64,000 bases of DNA, from the NCBI RefSeq assembly GCF_009766065.1, contig NZ_LMUE01000005.1, positions 310,001 through 374,000 of the forward strand, given 5' to 3'. Position numbers and translations under genes: made by a program. A model generated the notes under the pieces. That model saw nothing but the letters and a program-made list of their open reading frames with translations, had not been told where the DNA came from and did no database searches. This DNA is from Dyella sp. S184 (GTDB lineage: Bacteria > Pseudomonadota > Gammaproteobacteria > Xanthomonadales > Rhodanobacteraceae). The first letter of the stretch is position 1. Every line of letters begins with the position of its first letter. This document shows positions 48,350-58,806 of this stretch, one piece after another.

Positions 48350-49570
48350 TCAGAGAACGGTTTCGGCGCAGGCCACGGCGGGTAGACGCCGCGGCAGCCG
48401 GGTATCCAGTCGGACGCTCCACAGCGCCACGACGAGGCCGAGCACCGGCAGCAGGGCCGCAACCCATGTCACCGCGCCCAAGCCCGGCCCGTGGCTGATC
48501 ACCACACCGCCCAGCCAAGCACCGATCGCGTTTCCGAGATTAAACGCGGCGATGTTGAAGCTCGACGCCAGCACCTGGCCGCCAGTGGCCTTCTGCAATA
48601 CGCGCAACTGCAGCGGTGCCACGGTGGCGAATGCGGCGACGCCGAGCAGGCCGCTGAAGGCGATCATCGCCGGCTTGCTGTGCAGTGCGAAGGTCATCGT
48701 GCCGAGCACGATCGCCAATGCCGCCAGCGAGCCCAACAGGGTTGCCACCAGTCGTTTGTCGGCTAGACGGCCACCGAGCAGGTTGCCGATCACCATGCCG
48801 CCGCCGAATACCAGCAGGATCGGCGACACCGCAGAGTCGGTGAAGCCAGTGACGCGGGTCAGGATCGGCTGGATATAGGTGAACACCGTGAACACGCCGG
48901 CGAAGCCGAGCACGGTCATCAGCAGCCCGAGCAGCACCTGCGGATGCGCGATGCCTTTCAGTTCCTCGACGAACTTCATCGGTGCGCTTTCGCCGCGGTC
49001 GGCCGGCACCAGCGTGGCGATGATCATGGTGGCGAGCACGCCGATTGCGCTGACTGCCCAGAACGTTGCGCGCCAGCCGAAGTGCAGGCCCAGCCAGGCA
49101 CCAGCGGGCACGCCGAGCAGGGTCGCCACGGTGAGGCCGGTGAACATGATCGAGATCGCCGAGGCCTTGCGATCCTCCGCCACCAGTCCGGTCGCCACCA
49201 CCGCGCCGACGCCGAAGAAGGTGCCGTGGGCCAGTGAAGTGATCACCCGAGCGAGCATCAGCACGCCGTAGCTTGGCGCCAACGCGCTGGCCAGGTTGCC
49301 GATGGTGAAGATCACCATCAACGCGATCAGCGCGGTCTTGTGCGGCAACCGGCTGGTGGCCGCTGTGAGCAGGGGCGCGCCGACAAACACACCCAGCGCA
49401 TAGCCGGAGATCAGCAGGCCGGCCGCGGCGATGCTGACGTGCAGGTCGGCGGATACCTGCAACAGCAGCCCCATGATCACGAATTCGGTGGTGCCGATGC
49501 CGAACGCGCCTGCGGTCAGCGCGTACAGCGCCAACGGCGTGCGTGCTCGAGTGATGGCGATGGTGGGCAT
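48350..49570 (-). CDS. MFS transporter, AraJ/drug-exporter type
   Basis: A 406-residue inner-membrane transporter with 12 predicted helices. It has the motif PLALYALTAGAFGIGTTEFVIMGLL and the antiporter-like GGRLADKRLVATL loop between helices 8 and 9, with the AEDRKASAISIMFTG segment after helix 4. AraJ/YdhP-family members export sugars, sugar-like drugs or other small molecules with proton exchange. It heads the unit MFS-AKR-quinone reductase, which reads like a detoxification cassette controlled by the divergent LysR gene 100 bases away. Confidence 0.88.
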   Translation of the reverse strand: MPTIAITRARTPLALYALTAGAFGIGTTEFVIMGLLLQVSADLHVSIAAAGLLISGYALGVFVGAPLLTAATSRLPHKTALIALMVIFTIGNLASALAPSYGVLMLARVITSLAHGTFFGVGAVVATGLVAEDRKASAISIMFTGLTVATLLGVPAGAWLGLHFGWRATFWAVSAIGVLATMIIATLVPADRGESAPMKFVEELKGIAHPQVLLGLLMTVLGFAGVFTVFTYIQPILTRVTGFTDSAVSPILLVFGGGMVIGNLLGGRLADKRLVATLLGSLAALAIVLGTMTFALHSKPAMIAFSGLLGVAAFATVAPLQLRVLQKATGGQVLASSFNIAAFNLGNAIGAWLGGVVISHGPGLGAVTWVAALLPVLGLVVALWSVRLDTRLPRRLPAVACAETVL

Positions 49571-49670
49571 GACAACAATCCGGGCAGAAGTGATTCGTCA
49601 GCTTAGGCAGTTGCCTTTTCCTCAAAAACCACCAAGATGACTAATCATTATCAACAAATGATTGAAAGTT

Positions 49671-50591
49671 ATGGATCGTGTCGGCGACCTCAGCCTGTTT
49701 CTGCGCGTACTCGACCTGGGTTCGATCAGTGCGGCTGCACGCAGCATGGACCTGTCGGTTGCGGTGGCCAGCCAGCGCCTGAAGCGGCTGGAGCGCGACC
49801 TCGGTGTGCGGCTGTTGCATCGAACCACGCGCCAGCTGCACGCCACGCCGGAAGGCACCGCGCTGGCCGAACAGGGCCGCGCCCTGGTGGAGGATCTGGA
49901 AGCGCTGACCGGCGGCCTGCGCCAAGGCGCCACCGAGGTTACCGGTACCTTGCGGGTCACCATGTCGGCCTCGTTCGGCCGCCAATACGTCTCGCCGTTG
50001 CTCCCGGAATTCCTAGCCCTGCATCCGCGGGTGAAGCTCAGCGTCAACCTCAACGACCAGATGCTGGATCTGGTGGCCTCCGGTTTCGATCTGGCGATAC
50101 GCGTCGGTGCGCTGGGTGACTCCGGTCTGGTGGCGCGCAAGCTGGCGGCCAATCGGCGCGTGCTGTGTGCGTCACCGGATTACCTGCGCCAGCACGGCAC
50201 GCCGCGCACGCCGGCGGATCTGGCCGAGCACGACTGCCTGTTGCTGGTCGGCAGTCAGGGGCGACAGGATGTATGGCATTTCGGCGATGGCAAGGGCGGC
50301 GAAATCGCCCAGCGCGTGCACGGTCGCTTCGAGAGCAATCTGGGCGAACTGCTGCGGGATGCTGTCGTGGCCGGGCTTGGCATCGCCTTGCATTCGGTCT
50401 GGCACGTGCATGAAGAACTACGTGCGAAGCGGCTGCACGTCGTGCTACCGGATTATCCGATCGCGGAAACCGGTATCTACGCGGTGATGCCGCAGCGCCG
50501 GCTGGTGCCGCCGCGGGTGCGCGCCTTCGTCGATTTTCTGGCCGAACGGCTGGGCGAGGTTCCGCCGTGGGAGCGGACGCGCCACCGCTGA
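49671..50591 (+). CDS. LysR-family transcriptional regulator
   Basis: 306 residues: a winged helix-turn-helix at 1-60 (SISAAARSMDLSVAVASQRLKRLE) and a two-lobed periplasmic-binding-like effector domain with the usual VRVGALGDSGLVARKL segment. It is transcribed divergently from the MFS cassette, the usual layout for LysR activators, and probably responds to a substrate or inducer of that cassette. ATG 49671 is preferred; TTG 49662 is in frame but would only add three residues. Confidence 0.9.
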   Translation: MDRVGDLSLFLRVLDLGSISAAARSMDLSVAVASQRLKRLERDLGVRLLHRTTRQLHATPEGTALAEQGRALVEDLEALTGGLRQGATEVTGTLRVTMSASFGRQYVSPLLPEFLALHPRVKLSVNLNDQMLDLVASGFDLAIRVGALGDSGLVARKLAANRRVLCASPDYLRQHGTPRTPADLAEHDCLLLVGSQGRQDVWHFGDGKGGEIAQRVHGRFESNLGELLRDAVVAGLGIALHSVWHVHEELRAKRLHVVLPDYPIAETGIYAVMPQRRLVPPRVRAFVDFLAERLGEVPPWERTRHR

Positions 50592-50622
50592 AGGTGGCAC
50601 GCCATCGATCATCAATCAGGCC

Positions 50623-51168
50623 TTAAGCCTTGGTGGGCTGGCTCGCCAGGTAACGCTCGACGCCGGCCACGATCTCGGCCTTCGCCTCGTCGGCGCCGAC
50701 CCAGCCTTCAATCTTCACCCACTTGCCCTTCTCCAGATCCTTGTAGTGCTCGAAGAAGTGGCCGATGCGCTCCAGCCAGTGCGGCGAGACGCCCTTCATG
50801 TCGGTGATATGTGCATAGCCCGGGAAGATCTTCGGTGCGGGCAGCACGATCAACTTCTCGTCACTGCCGGCCTCGTCGGACATCTTCAGCATGCCGACCG
50901 GAATGCAGCGGATCACCGAACCGGGGATCAGCGACAGCGGTAGGATCACCAGTGCGTCCAGCGGATCGCCGTCGCCACCGAGCGTGCCCGGCACGTAGCC
51001 GTAGTTGCACGGGTAACGCATCGGGGTGGACAGGATGCGGTCGACGAAGATCGCGCCGCTTTCCTTCTCCACCTCGTACTTGATCGGCTCGGCATCCTTG
51101 GGGATTTCGATGATGACGTTGATTTCGTCCGGCACGTTGCGACCGGCGGGGACAAGATGCAGACCCAT
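50623..51168 (-). CDS. ppa: Inorganic pyrophosphatase, soluble (family I)
   Basis: 181 residues with the family signature DRILSTPMRYPCNYGYVPGT and the catalytic aspartates in LGGDGDPLDALV. It hydrolyses PPi to phosphate with Mg2+ in the cytoplasm. The start follows AAGGA and excludes a 16-residue upstream extension. It stands three genes from a membrane H+-PPase and five genes from a PPi-dependent phosphofructokinase, so three enzymes that use or remove PPi are encoded within about 8 kb. Confidence 0.95.
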   Translation of the reverse strand: MGLHLVPAGRNVPDEINVIIEIPKDAEPIKYEVEKESGAIFVDRILSTPMRYPCNYGYVPGTLGGDGDPLDALVILPLSLIPGSVIRCIPVGMLKMSDEAGSDEKLIVLPAPKIFPGYAHITDMKGVSPHWLERIGHFFEHYKDLEKGKWVKIEGWVGADEAKAEIVAGVERYLASQPTKA

Positions 51169-51261
51169 GGGATGTCCTTGCACTGATGAGAAAGTTGGCC
51201 AGCAAGGATACGCCAAACGCTGCTGCGGCGCAGCAATGGCCGCATCAGGCGTGGCCTGGAC

Positions 51262-52116
51262 TCACGCCTGTCGCTGACCGCGGTAGGGCCGTTCGCGCAG
51301 CCATTTGGTGGCAATCCATTTCTCGCCGCGCAGTACCGACAGGCCGGCATGCAGCGAACTGTGGTCGCCGCCTTCATAGGCGAAGTAGACGGCCGAGCCG
51401 CGTCGTGCGGTGACCGTCAGGCCAATCTCGGGGAAGGCGGTGCCGCCACCTTGTTCGGGCGTGTTCAGATACATCACCACGCTGGCAATGCGTTGACCGC
51501 CGACGGCTGTCACCGCGCCGAAGCCAGGCAGTTCGGGATCGAACCAGTCGTAATGCGGTTCGTATTCCTGGCCGGGCAGGTAATGCAGAATCTGCAGGCC
51601 TTCGCCGTGATTCACCGGTACGTCGAGCAAGGCCGCCAGGCGTTGCTCGATCCGGCCGATCAGCGGCAGTTCGTTCAAGGTGAAGAACATGCCTTCGCTG
51701 GTGCGGCGATGATCCACCTGATTCTTGCCGTCGCTGTCCACCGTGAGCGCGCGTTGCAGCCGTGGCTGGGCCAGCTCGATCAGTTCAATGCATTCCTGCT
51801 CGGTGAGGATGCCTTCCAGCACGCGCAGCATCGGCGTATCCACGCTGAGCGAAACGTGGATGGTGTGGCCGTCGATGGTAACGTCGGGCGCCTCGGGGTG
51901 CTTTGTACGCAGTCCTGGCGGTGCCGTCTTGTCGGCGCTGGCGAGCAACGCGGCCAGCGGCAGCTTCAGTACCTCGGCGACGATGCTGCGGCTCTGCCGC
52001 GGATCGTAGCCGTTCTCTTTCATCAGTCGCAGCACGTCCGGCACACCATGCCCGGCACGGGTCGTGGCGAGAATCCATTCGCGCAGTTCGGGGCTGATCG
52101 TGATGCGTGGGTGCAT
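51262..52116 (-). CDS. 2-oxoglutarate/iron-dependent oxygenase, prolyl-4-hydroxylase-like
   Basis: 284 residues. The C-terminal half has the P4H double-stranded helix with H-x-D in GQEYEPHYDWFD, VMYLNTPEQGGGTAFPEIG and the distal H in SSLHAGLSV, with a likely 2-oxoglutarate-binding lysine in GEKWIATKW. The first 90 residues form a separate helical region of unknown role. Bacterial members hydroxylate proline or other residues on proteins or peptides; the substrate here is unknown. The start has no clear Shine-Dalgarno and is preceded by a GTGTGTGTG tract. Confidence 0.88.
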   Translation of the reverse strand: MHPRITISPELREWILATTRAGHGVPDVLRLMKENGYDPRQSRSIVAEVLKLPLAALLASADKTAPPGLRTKHPEAPDVTIDGHTIHVSLSVDTPMLRVLEGILTEQECIELIELAQPRLQRALTVDSDGKNQVDHRRTSEGMFFTLNELPLIGRIEQRLAALLDVPVNHGEGLQILHYLPGQEYEPHYDWFDPELPGFGAVTAVGGQRIASVVMYLNTPEQGGGTAFPEIGLTVTARRGSAVYFAYEGGDHSSLHAGLSVLRGEKWIATKWLRERPYRGQRQA

Positions 52117-52188
52117 GGCGGTGTGTGTGTGGTTCAGTGACCCAGAAGGTTACTTCACGTGCCGGCGCCGGCGAAGCCCATCGAACAT

Positions 52189-52222
52189 CCAAATAACGCG
52201 AGCCGGCAAGAGCCGGCTCGCG
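52189..52222 (-). terminator. Terminator after the P4H-like gene and before the S9 peptidase end
   Basis: Perfect 11-base stem CGCGAGCCGGC / GCCGGCTCGCG with loop AAGA (52197-52222), with TTATTTGG following on the minus strand. It lies between two co-oriented minus-strand genes, in the leader of the P4H-like gene's neighbour, and probably ends the S9 peptidase transcript. Confidence 0.65.
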
Positions 52223-52249
52223 GATATTGCAATGACCGCGGGAGTCGTC

Positions 52250-54376
52250 TTATTTCAACTGGTCCCACAGGAAATCGTAGGCCAGTGCGTGCATCAACGC
52301 GGCCTGCTTGTTGTCGGCGCCGGCGCCATGGCCACCTTCGAGGTTCTCGTAGAACCACACGTTCGGGATGCCCATTGCCTGCATCTTCGCGGCCATCTTG
52401 CGTGCCTGCACCGGGCCGACGCGGTCGTCGCTGGTGGTGGTATAGAACAGCACGGGCGGGTAGTGCGCGTCCTTGTGCAGGTTCTGATAAGGCGAGAAGG
52501 TCTTGATGAAGTTCCAGTCCGCGGTATCCGGATCGCCGTATTCGGCCATCCACGATGCACCAGCGGACAGGTGGGTGTAGCGCTTCATGTCGAGCAACGG
52601 CACTTCGCAGGCGATCGCGCCGAACAGCTGCGGATACATCGTCAGCATGTTGCCCATCAGCAGGCCGCCATTGCTGCCGCCTTCGGCACCCAGGTGCTTG
52701 GCCGAAGTCACGCCGCGCTTGACCAGATCCTCGGCGACAGCCGCAAAATCTTCATACGCACGCGGACGATTCGCCTTCAGTGCGGCCTGGTGCCACTGCG
52801 GGCCGTATTCGCCACCGCCGCGGATGTTCGCAACCACGTACACGCCGCCACGATCCAGCCACGCGCGGCCGATGCTGCCGCTGTAGTGCGGTTGCAGCGA
52901 GACTTCGAAGCCACCGTAGCCGTAAAGCAGGGTGCGGTTGGAGCCATCCAGCTTCATGTCCTTCGGCGCGATCTCGAAGTAAGGCACGCGGGTGCCGTCC
53001 TTCGAGCTGACGAAATGCTGGCTGACCACAAACTTCGAGGCGTCAAAGAACGTCGGGTCCTGCTTGATCGTTTCAGCCGGCACGCTGCCCAGCACGCCGC
53101 GCTGCAGGGATGAAGGTGTAAGGAAACCGGTGACGCCGAGCCAGTATTCGTCGCTGTGGTCCGGGTCAGTGTCGACCACGCTGATCGTGCTCATCGCCGG
53201 TGCGCCCGGCATCGCCTCGCGCTTCCAGTCGCCGGCACTTTGCGGTGTCAACACTTCCACGCGGCTCTTGACGTCGTCCAGCACGTCGAGGATCAGGTGA
53301 TGCTGGGTCCAGTCGTACGAAGCCAGCGAGGTGTGTGCATCCGGCTTGAACAGCACGGTGAAATGTGACTTGCCGGCCATGAAGTCATTGAACTTGGTCG
53401 CCAGCAATGCACCGGACGGATAGGTGGTTCCGCCGATCGTCCACGGCGAACGTGTCTGCACCAGCAACCATTCGCGATGGGCGTCGGCACTGGCATCGGT
53501 CGGCACGTTGACGCGGATCAGCTTGTCGCCGATGCGTTGGTACATCTCGCTGTGGAAGAAGTCCTTGGCGACGGAAACGAAGTCGCGCTCGTAGCCCGGC
53601 GTGCGGTCATGCGAGGCGCTGACGGCGAGGTCGGTCGACTTGCCGGCATACACCGTGGCGGCTGCAGTCAGTGGCGTGCCGCGCTTCCATTCCTTGACGA
53701 TGCGCGGATAGCTCGATTCGGTCATCGTGCCAGGGCCGAAGTCGGTGCCGACGTAGATCGTGTTGTCATCGATCCAGCTGGCATCGGTCTTCGCCACCGG
53801 CAGCTCGAAGCCGCCCTTGACGAAGGATTTGCTGGGAATATCGAATTCGCGCACGGTCACCGCATCACCGCCATCGGGCGACAGCGAAATCAGGCAGCGA
53901 TCGTAGTTCGGCTTCAGGCATTGCACGCCCTTGAACACCCAGCGCTTGTTCTCGGCCTTGTTCAACGCGTCGATGTCCAGCACGACGTCCCACTGCGGCT
54001 CGGCCTTGCGGTACTCGGCCAGCGTGGTACGCCGCCAGATACCGCGCGGATGCGCCTTGTCGCGCCAGAAGTTGTAGAGGTAGTCGCCCATGCGGCCGAC
54101 TTCGGGAATGCGTGCGTCCGAGTCGAGCACTTCGAGGATGCTGTCGCGGGTCTTGACGAACTCGGCGTTGTCGACGAACTGCTTCGTCGTTACCGCGTTT
54201 TCCTGTTTCACCCAGTCCATCGAACGGGTGCCGCGGATGTCTTCCAGCCACAGGTACGGGTCGTCGGTCACCTGGGTGTCCGTGGGTGTCTTGGCGGGTT
54301 TGTCGTTCTGGGCATTGGCGTTATTCATGCCCGTCAGTGTGACGCCGAGTGCCAGCATCAGCCAGACCGATTTCAT
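52250..54376 (-). CDS. Prolyl oligopeptidase family serine peptidase (S9)
   Basis: 708 residues with an apparent signal peptide ([20 protein letters not shown]), an N-terminal beta-propeller, and a C-terminal alpha/beta-hydrolase. The nucleophile lies in [10 protein letters not shown], the acid in [14 protein letters not shown] and the histidine in [10 protein letters not shown]9A enzymes cut peptides after proline, with the propeller restricting access to short peptides. GAGGGG precedes the start. It is probably periplasmic and could complete digestion of peptides released by the secreted proteases of this window, which is inference. Confidence 0.92.
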   Translation of the reverse strand: MKSVWLMLALGVTLTGMNNANAQNDKPAKTPTDTQVTDDPYLWLEDIRGTRSMDWVKQENAVTTKQFVDNAEFVKTRDSILEVLDSDARIPEVGRMGDYLYNFWRDKAHPRGIWRRTTLAEYRKAEPQWDVVLDIDALNKAENKRWVFKGVQCLKPNYDRCLISLSPDGGDAVTVREFDIPSKSFVKGGFELPVAKTDASWIDDNTIYVGTDFGPGTMTESSYPRIVKEWKRGTPLTAAATVYAGKSTDLAVSASHDRTPGYERDFVSVAKDFFHSEMYQRIGDKLIRVNVPTDASADAHREWLLVQTRSPWTIGGTTYPSGALLATKFNDFMAGKSHFTVLFKPDAHTSLASYDWTQHHLILDVLDDVKSRVEVLTPQSAGDWKREAMPGAPAMSTISVVDTDPDHSDEYWLGVTGFLTPSSLQRGVLGSVPAETIKQDPTFFDASKFVVSQHFVSSKDGTRVPYFEIAPKDMKLDGSNRTLLYGYGGFEVSLQPHYSGSIGRAWLDRGGVYVVANIRGGGEYGPQWHQAALKANRPRAYEDFAAVAEDLVKRGVTSAKHLGAEGGSNGGLLMGNMLTMYPQLFGAIACEVPLLDMKRYTHLSAGASWMAEYGDPDTADWNFIKTFSPYQNLHKDAHYPPVLFYTTTSDDRVGPVQARKMAAKMQAMGIPNVWFYENLEGGHGAGADNKQAALMHALAYDFLWDQLK

Positions 54377-54506
54377 CGTGTGCCCCTCGTGTGCGAATGG
54401 ACGTGTATGGATACGGCGGACATGGCCCGCGGCCGATCGAGCGTAACTGCCCGATCATACGGGCGCCCGTGACTAAAGTCAGGGTAAGCCGAGCCGTCGG
54501 CACAAA

Positions 54507-54533
54507 CGAAAAGTCCCGCCGAAGCGGGACTTT
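54507..54533 (-). terminator. Terminator after hppA
   Basis: Stem AAAGTCCCGC / GCGGGACTTT with a CGAA loop (54510-54533); on the minus strand it is followed by TTTTCG. It lies 22 bases past the hppA stop. Confidence 0.8.
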
Positions 54534-54554
54534 CGCTATCACGGAACGCGTGGC

Positions 54555-56603
54555 TTACAGCAATGGAATCAGCAGCAGTGCCACGATGTTGATGATCTTG
54601 ATCAGCGGGTTCACCGCCGGGCCCGCGGTGTCCTTGTACGGATCGCCGACGGTGTCACCGGTGACCGCGGCCTTGTGCGCCTCGGAACCCTTGCCGCCGT
54701 GATGGCCATCCTCGATGTACTTCTTCGCGTTGTCCCACGCGCCACCGCCGGTGGTCATCGAGATCGCCACGAACAGGCCGGTGACGATGGTGCCGATCAG
54801 CACGCCGCCGAGCGCCTGTGCGCCAGCCTCGGCACCACCCAACCACTTGAAGCCAAACACGACGACGACCGGCACCAGTACCGGTAGCAGCGACGGCACC
54901 AGCATTTCCTTGATCGCCGACTTGGTCAGCATGTCGACCGCACGCGAGTAATCCGGCTTGCCGGTGCCATCCATGATGCCGGGGATCTCGCGGAACTGGC
55001 GGCGTACTTCCACCACCACCGCACCAGCGGCGCGACCCACCGCCTCCATCGCCATCGCGCCGAACAGGTACGGGATCAGGCCACCGATCAACAGACCGAT
55101 AATTACGTAGTGGTTCGACAGGTCGAAGCTGATGGTCGGCACGTTGAAGTGCTGGCTGAGGTTGTGCGTGTAGTCGGCAAACAGCACCAGCGCGGCGAGG
55201 CCGGCCGAACCGATCGCATAACCCTTGGTCACCGCCTTGGTGGTGTTGCCGACCGCATCGAGCGGATCGGTTACGCCACGCACTTCCGGCGGCAGGTCGG
55301 CCATCTCGGCGATGCCACCGGCGTTGTCGGTGATCGGGCCGTAGGCATCCAGTGCCACGATCATGCCGGTCATGCTGAGCATCGCCGTGGCGGCGATCGC
55401 AATGCCATACAGGCCGCACAAGGCGTACGCGCTCCAGATCGCCGCACACACGGCGAGCACCGGCAGCGCGGTGGATTTCATCGATACGCCAAGCCCGGCG
55501 ATGATGTTGGTGCCGTGGCCGGTGGTCGATGCCTGGGCGATGTGCTGCACCGGTCCGTATTCGGTCGCGGTGTAATACTCGGTGATCACCACCATCGCGC
55601 CGGTCAGCACCAGGCCGATCAGCGTGCAGCCGTATAGATGGCTGAAGCTGAAACTGGAATCGGCCATCAGCGCCGAAGTGATCGGCCAGAACGCAACCGC
55701 GGCGAGAATGGCCGATACGGCGACGCCGGCGTAAAGCGCGTTCATGATCTTCGGGCCACGCACCTTGACGAAGAACGTGCCGATGATCGAGGCAATGATC
55801 GAGGCGCCGCCGAGCAGCAGCGGATACAGCACGCCGTTGGCACCCACCTGTTCAGCCATCACGCCGCCAAGCAGCATGGTGGCGATCAGCGTCACCGCAT
55901 ACGTCTCGAACAGGTCGGCGGCCATGCCGGCACAGTCGCCGACGTTGTCGCCGACATTGTCGGCGATGACGGCAGGGTTGCGCGGGTCGTCTTCGGGAAT
56001 GCCGGCCTCGACCTTGCCGACCAGGTCGGCGCCGACGTCCGCGCCCTTCGTGAAGATGCCGCCGCCCAGCCGGGCGAAGATCGAGATCAACGAGGAGCCG
56101 AAGGCCAGCCCGATCAGCGCATGCAAGGCGTGCATGGTCTCATAGCCCAGATACCGCAGTATCAGGTAATAGCCGGTGACCCCGAGCAGGGCCAGCCCGA
56201 CCACCAGCATGCCGGTGATCGCACCGCCGCGGAACGCCACTTTGAGTGCCGCTGCCAACCCGTTGCGCGCCGCCTCGGCGGTACGCACATTCGCCTGCAC
56301 CGACACGTTCATGCCGATATAACCGGTGGCCCCTGAGAGCAGCGCGCCGATGGCAAAGCCAATTGCAGTGGCCCAGTCCAGTGCCAGGCCAACAATCAGA
56401 AACAAAACAACGCCCACCGCGCCGATGGTGGTGTACTGACGATTGAGGTAAGCGCGCGCGCCTTCCTGGATCGCCGCGGCAATCTCCTGCATCCGTTGAT
56501 TGCCCGGTGACTGCGCCATGATCCAGCGCACCGAAAATGCACCATAAAGAATCGCTACTACCGCACACGCCAGCACGATCCACACGCCATACTGCTGCAG
56601 CAT
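54555..56603 (-). CDS. hppA: Membrane-bound proton-translocating pyrophosphatase (H+-PPase, K+-independent type)
   Basis: A 682-residue integral membrane enzyme that couples PPi hydrolysis to proton export. The catalytic motif is [20 protein letters not shown] with [19 protein letters not shown]. The key [16 protein letters not shown] has lysine where K+-dependent enzymes have alanine, so it should not need potassium. The start at 56603 has a GGGGAGG site, and the upstream open stretch is not coding. It neighbours a PPi-dependent phosphofructokinase and soluble PPase, and in several bacteria hppA and pfp genes are linked. It may conserve the energy of PPi released in biosynthesis. Confidence 0.95.
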   Translation of the reverse strand: MLQQYGVWIVLACAVVAILYGAFSVRWIMAQSPGNQRMQEIAAAIQEGARAYLNRQYTTIGAVGVVLFLIVGLALDWATAIGFAIGALLSGATGYIGMNVSVQANVRTAEAARNGLAAALKVAFRGGAITGMLVVGLALLGVTGYYLILRYLGYETMHALHALIGLAFGSSLISIFARLGGGIFTKGADVGADLVGKVEAGIPEDDPRNPAVIADNVGDNVGDCAGMAADLFETYAVTLIATMLLGGVMAEQVGANGVLYPLLLGGASIIASIIGTFFVKVRGPKIMNALYAGVAVSAILAAVAFWPITSALMADSSFSFSHLYGCTLIGLVLTGAMVVITEYYTATEYGPVQHIAQASTTGHGTNIIAGLGVSMKSTALPVLAVCAAIWSAYALCGLYGIAIAATAMLSMTGMIVALDAYGPITDNAGGIAEMADLPPEVRGVTDPLDAVGNTTKAVTKGYAIGSAGLAALVLFADYTHNLSQHFNVPTISFDLSNHYVIIGLLIGGLIPYLFGAMAMEAVGRAAGAVVVEVRRQFREIPGIMDGTGKPDYSRAVDMLTKSAIKEMLVPSLLPVLVPVVVVFGFKWLGGAEAGAQALGGVLIGTIVTGLFVAISMTTGGGAWDNAKKYIEDGHHGGKGSEAHKAAVTGDTVGDPYKDTAGPAVNPLIKIINIVALLLIPLL

Positions 56604-56720
56604 CGGAGCCTCCCCATGAGTTGTCAGTAGCCGTCCGGAACGGGCGGTCTCATGGAGTATAGGCAGACCTTGTGACACAGGCTGTTGTGCGGCGCAGCGC
56701 ATCGATGCGGCACCCTCCAC

Positions 56721-56752
56721 AAAAGAAAAAGGCCATGCACGGATGCATGGCC
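56721..56752 (-). terminator. Terminator after the RcnB-like gene
   Basis: GGCCATGCA / TGCATGGCC hairpin (56731-56752). On the minus strand it is followed by TTTTTCTTTTG, a clear U tract. Confidence 0.85.
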
Positions 56753-56791
56753 TCGGGTCATTCGCGTCGATGCAGATTCAAAGCAACGCGT

Positions 56792-57181
56792 TCAATGCAG
56801 CGCCATGTCCAGGATGATGCCGGTGGCAATGCCGACCAGCAGGTAGTCGTTGTCTGCGCGCACCCAGTGATAGCCGCGCGGTGGGGGACGCAGGCGGTAA
56901 TGGCCGTAGTCGCGTACCACATAAGTCGGGCCGTCATAACGGTGGCCGCGCTCCCAGTGACGATGCCGGTCATAGCGCGGCGCATCGTGGTAACCGTAAC
57001 GGCGGTGGTCGTCGCGTCGATCGCCCTGCTGGCGATGGTCGTCGTGGCGCACATCATGGCGGGAATTCCCTTGGCCATGAGCTTGCCCGCGCTGGTCGTG
57101 ATCGCGTTGATCCTGGGCCAGCGCCAGGCTGCCGGTGCTGAGCAGGGTGGCAGCCATGAGCAGGCGGCTGATGAGTTTCAT
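56792..57181 (-). CDS. RcnB-family periplasmic protein
   Basis: 129 residues: signal peptide (LISRLLMAATLLSTGSLALA), a His/Asp/Arg-rich middle (HDQRGQAHGQGNSRHDVRHD) and the RcnB core HYRLRPPPRGYHWVRADNDYLLVGIATGI. RcnB of E. coli is a periplasmic protein for nickel and cobalt homeostasis, and the histidine-rich stretch suits metal binding, although relatives of this type are widespread with unproven roles. GGAGGAG lies before two adjacent ATGs at 57184 and 57181; the second has the better spacing. Confidence 0.8.
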   Translation of the reverse strand: MKLISRLLMAATLLSTGSLALAQDQRDHDQRGQAHGQGNSRHDVRHDDHRQQGDRRDDHRRYGYHDAPRYDRHRHWERGHRYDGPTYVVRDYGHYRLRPPPRGYHWVRADNDYLLVGIATGIILDMALH

Positions 57182-57337
57182 CATGATCTCCTCCACGAAA
57201 GGTCGTGGCCACAACGGCGCAGCCATCGACTCGGGTTGAGGGAATCGTAAAAAAATGCGACTGAACGCAAGGTTGCTAGCTCACAACAGCTTCAGGCTGG
57301 ACTCAGCGGGCCTCGCGGTATCGCAAAGACTTGCGAG

Positions 57338-58615
57338 TCAGCGCGGAAACGCTGGCAGCTTCTTGGTCACTGCGCTGTTCTTCAATTGCACATAGCGTGG
57401 CAGGCCGTTCTTGCCGTAGGGCAGCGGTGCCTCGCCACGGATCAGCGGTGCGAGATAACGGCGCGCGGCAGCGGTAATGCCGAAGCCGTCGCGGCTGATG
57501 AAGTTCTTCGGCATTTTCTTTTCGCGATTGGCGATCTTCGCCAGCGGCGCCGCCTCGACCTTCCAGCGATAAGGCGCGTCGCTACTGCGCACGATCACCG
57601 GCATCACCGCGTTCATGCCGGCCACCGCGTACTCGACTGCAGCCTTGCCGACGGCGAAGGCCTGCTCGGCGTCGACCTCCGATGCGGCATGCCGCGCGGA
57701 GCGCTGCAGGTAATCGGGCAGCGCCCAGTGATATTTGTAGCCAAGCTTCTCCTTCACCAAGGCGGCCAGCACTGGTGCCACACCACCAAGTTGCGCATGG
57801 CCGAACGCGTCGCGCGTACCGGCCTCGGCGAGGAACTGCCCGGCCGCATTGCGCACGCCTTCGGAGGCAACCACGGTGCACCAGCCGACGCGCTCGACGG
57901 TCGCCTTCACCTTGGCCAGGAACGCCGCTTCGTCGAACGTGTTCTCGGGGAACAGGATCAGGTGCGGTGCCGCGTCCGCGCCTTCGCCGGCCAGCCCGGC
58001 GGCGGCGGCGATCCAGCCGGCATGGCGGCCCATCACTTCGAGGATGAATACCTTGGTCGAGGTCTCGGCCATCGAGGCAACGTCGAGGCTCGCTTCCAGC
58101 GTGGAGATCGCGGTGTATTTCGCCACCGAGCCGAAGCCGGGGCAGCAGTCGGTGACAGCGAGGTCGTTGTCCACTGTCTTCGGCACGCCGATGCAGCGGA
58201 TGTCGTAGCCCATCGCCTTGCCCAGCTGCGAGATCTTCAGCGCGGTATCGGCCGAGTCGTTGCCGCCGTTGTAGAGGAACCAGCGGATGTCGTGGGCGCG
58301 GAACACGTCGATCAGGCGCGCGTATTCAGCGCGGTTGTCCTCCAGCGATTTCAGCTTGTAGCGGCAGCTGCCGAAGGCGCCACCGGGGGTGTGGCGCAGC
58401 GCGGTGATGGCCGCGGCCGACTCCTTCGAGGTGTCGATCAACTCCTCGCGCAGCGCACCGAGGATGCCATTGCGCGCCGCGTACACCTTTACTCCCTTGG
58501 TGCGGGCAGCCTCGATCACGCCGGCGGCGGTGGCGTTGATCACCGCCGTGACGCCGCCGGACTGGGCGTACAGCAGGTTGCCGGTAACGGCTGGCTGGCG
58601 GCGGTTCGGGCTCAT
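57338..58615 (-). CDS. pfp: Pyrophosphate-dependent 6-phosphofructokinase
   Basis: 425 residues of the phosphofructokinase family. PPi use is suggested by PKTVDNDL, where the lysine before T-x-D-N-D marks PPi-type enzymes and ATP-type ones have glycine, and by GGNDSADTA in the phosphate-donor loop. It catalyses the reversible step between fructose 6-phosphate and fructose 1,6-bisphosphate in the cytoplasm. GAGGA lies six bases before the start at 58615. It is divergent from adk and near hppA and ppa. Confidence 0.9.
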   Translation of the reverse strand: MSPNRRQPAVTGNLLYAQSGGVTAVINATAAGVIEAARTKGVKVYAARNGILGALREELIDTSKESAAAITALRHTPGGAFGSCRYKLKSLEDNRAEYARLIDVFRAHDIRWFLYNGGNDSADTALKISQLGKAMGYDIRCIGVPKTVDNDLAVTDCCPGFGSVAKYTAISTLEASLDVASMAETSTKVFILEVMGRHAGWIAAAAGLAGEGADAAPHLILFPENTFDEAAFLAKVKATVERVGWCTVVASEGVRNAAGQFLAEAGTRDAFGHAQLGGVAPVLAALVKEKLGYKYHWALPDYLQRSARHAASEVDAEQAFAVGKAAVEYAVAGMNAVMPVIVRSSDAPYRWKVEAAPLAKIANREKKMPKNFISRDGFGITAAARRYLAPLIRGEAPLPYGKNGLPRYVQLKNSAVTKKLPAFPR

Positions 58616-58758
58616 GGGCATCCTCAATCGGGCAGTGGCAAACGGATCGGCGATCAGCAGCAAAGCATTTCGCAACAATCACTTGGCCTAAGTTCGTCAA
58701 TGCCGCCGTTTGACGGCATCGGGTGCAGCGGCTAATTTGGAGGTTAATTCTGGGAATC

Positions 58759-58791
58759 TGGCGGGCTGCCACAGTGTGCGGCAGCCCGCCA
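58759..58791 (+). promoter_or_regulatory. Perfect 12-bp hairpin in the adk leader
   Basis: TGGCGGGCTGCC (58759-58770), nine-base loop ACAGTGTGC, GGCAGCCCGCCA (58780-58791). The stem ends 15 bases before the adk ATG and just before its GGAG site. It lacks a T run, so it is more likely a translation-control or mRNA-stability element than a terminator. Confidence 0.5.
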
Positions 58792-58806
58792 AACTTGTGG
58801 AGCATT

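Noticed and set aside
54555-56603. K+-dependent H+-PPase
   Set aside because: Lysine in GNTTKA replaces the alanine of the K+-dependent class.
57338-58615. ATP-dependent 6-phosphofructokinase
   Set aside because: The lysine in PKTVDNDL and the GGNDS loop are those of PPi-type enzymes.
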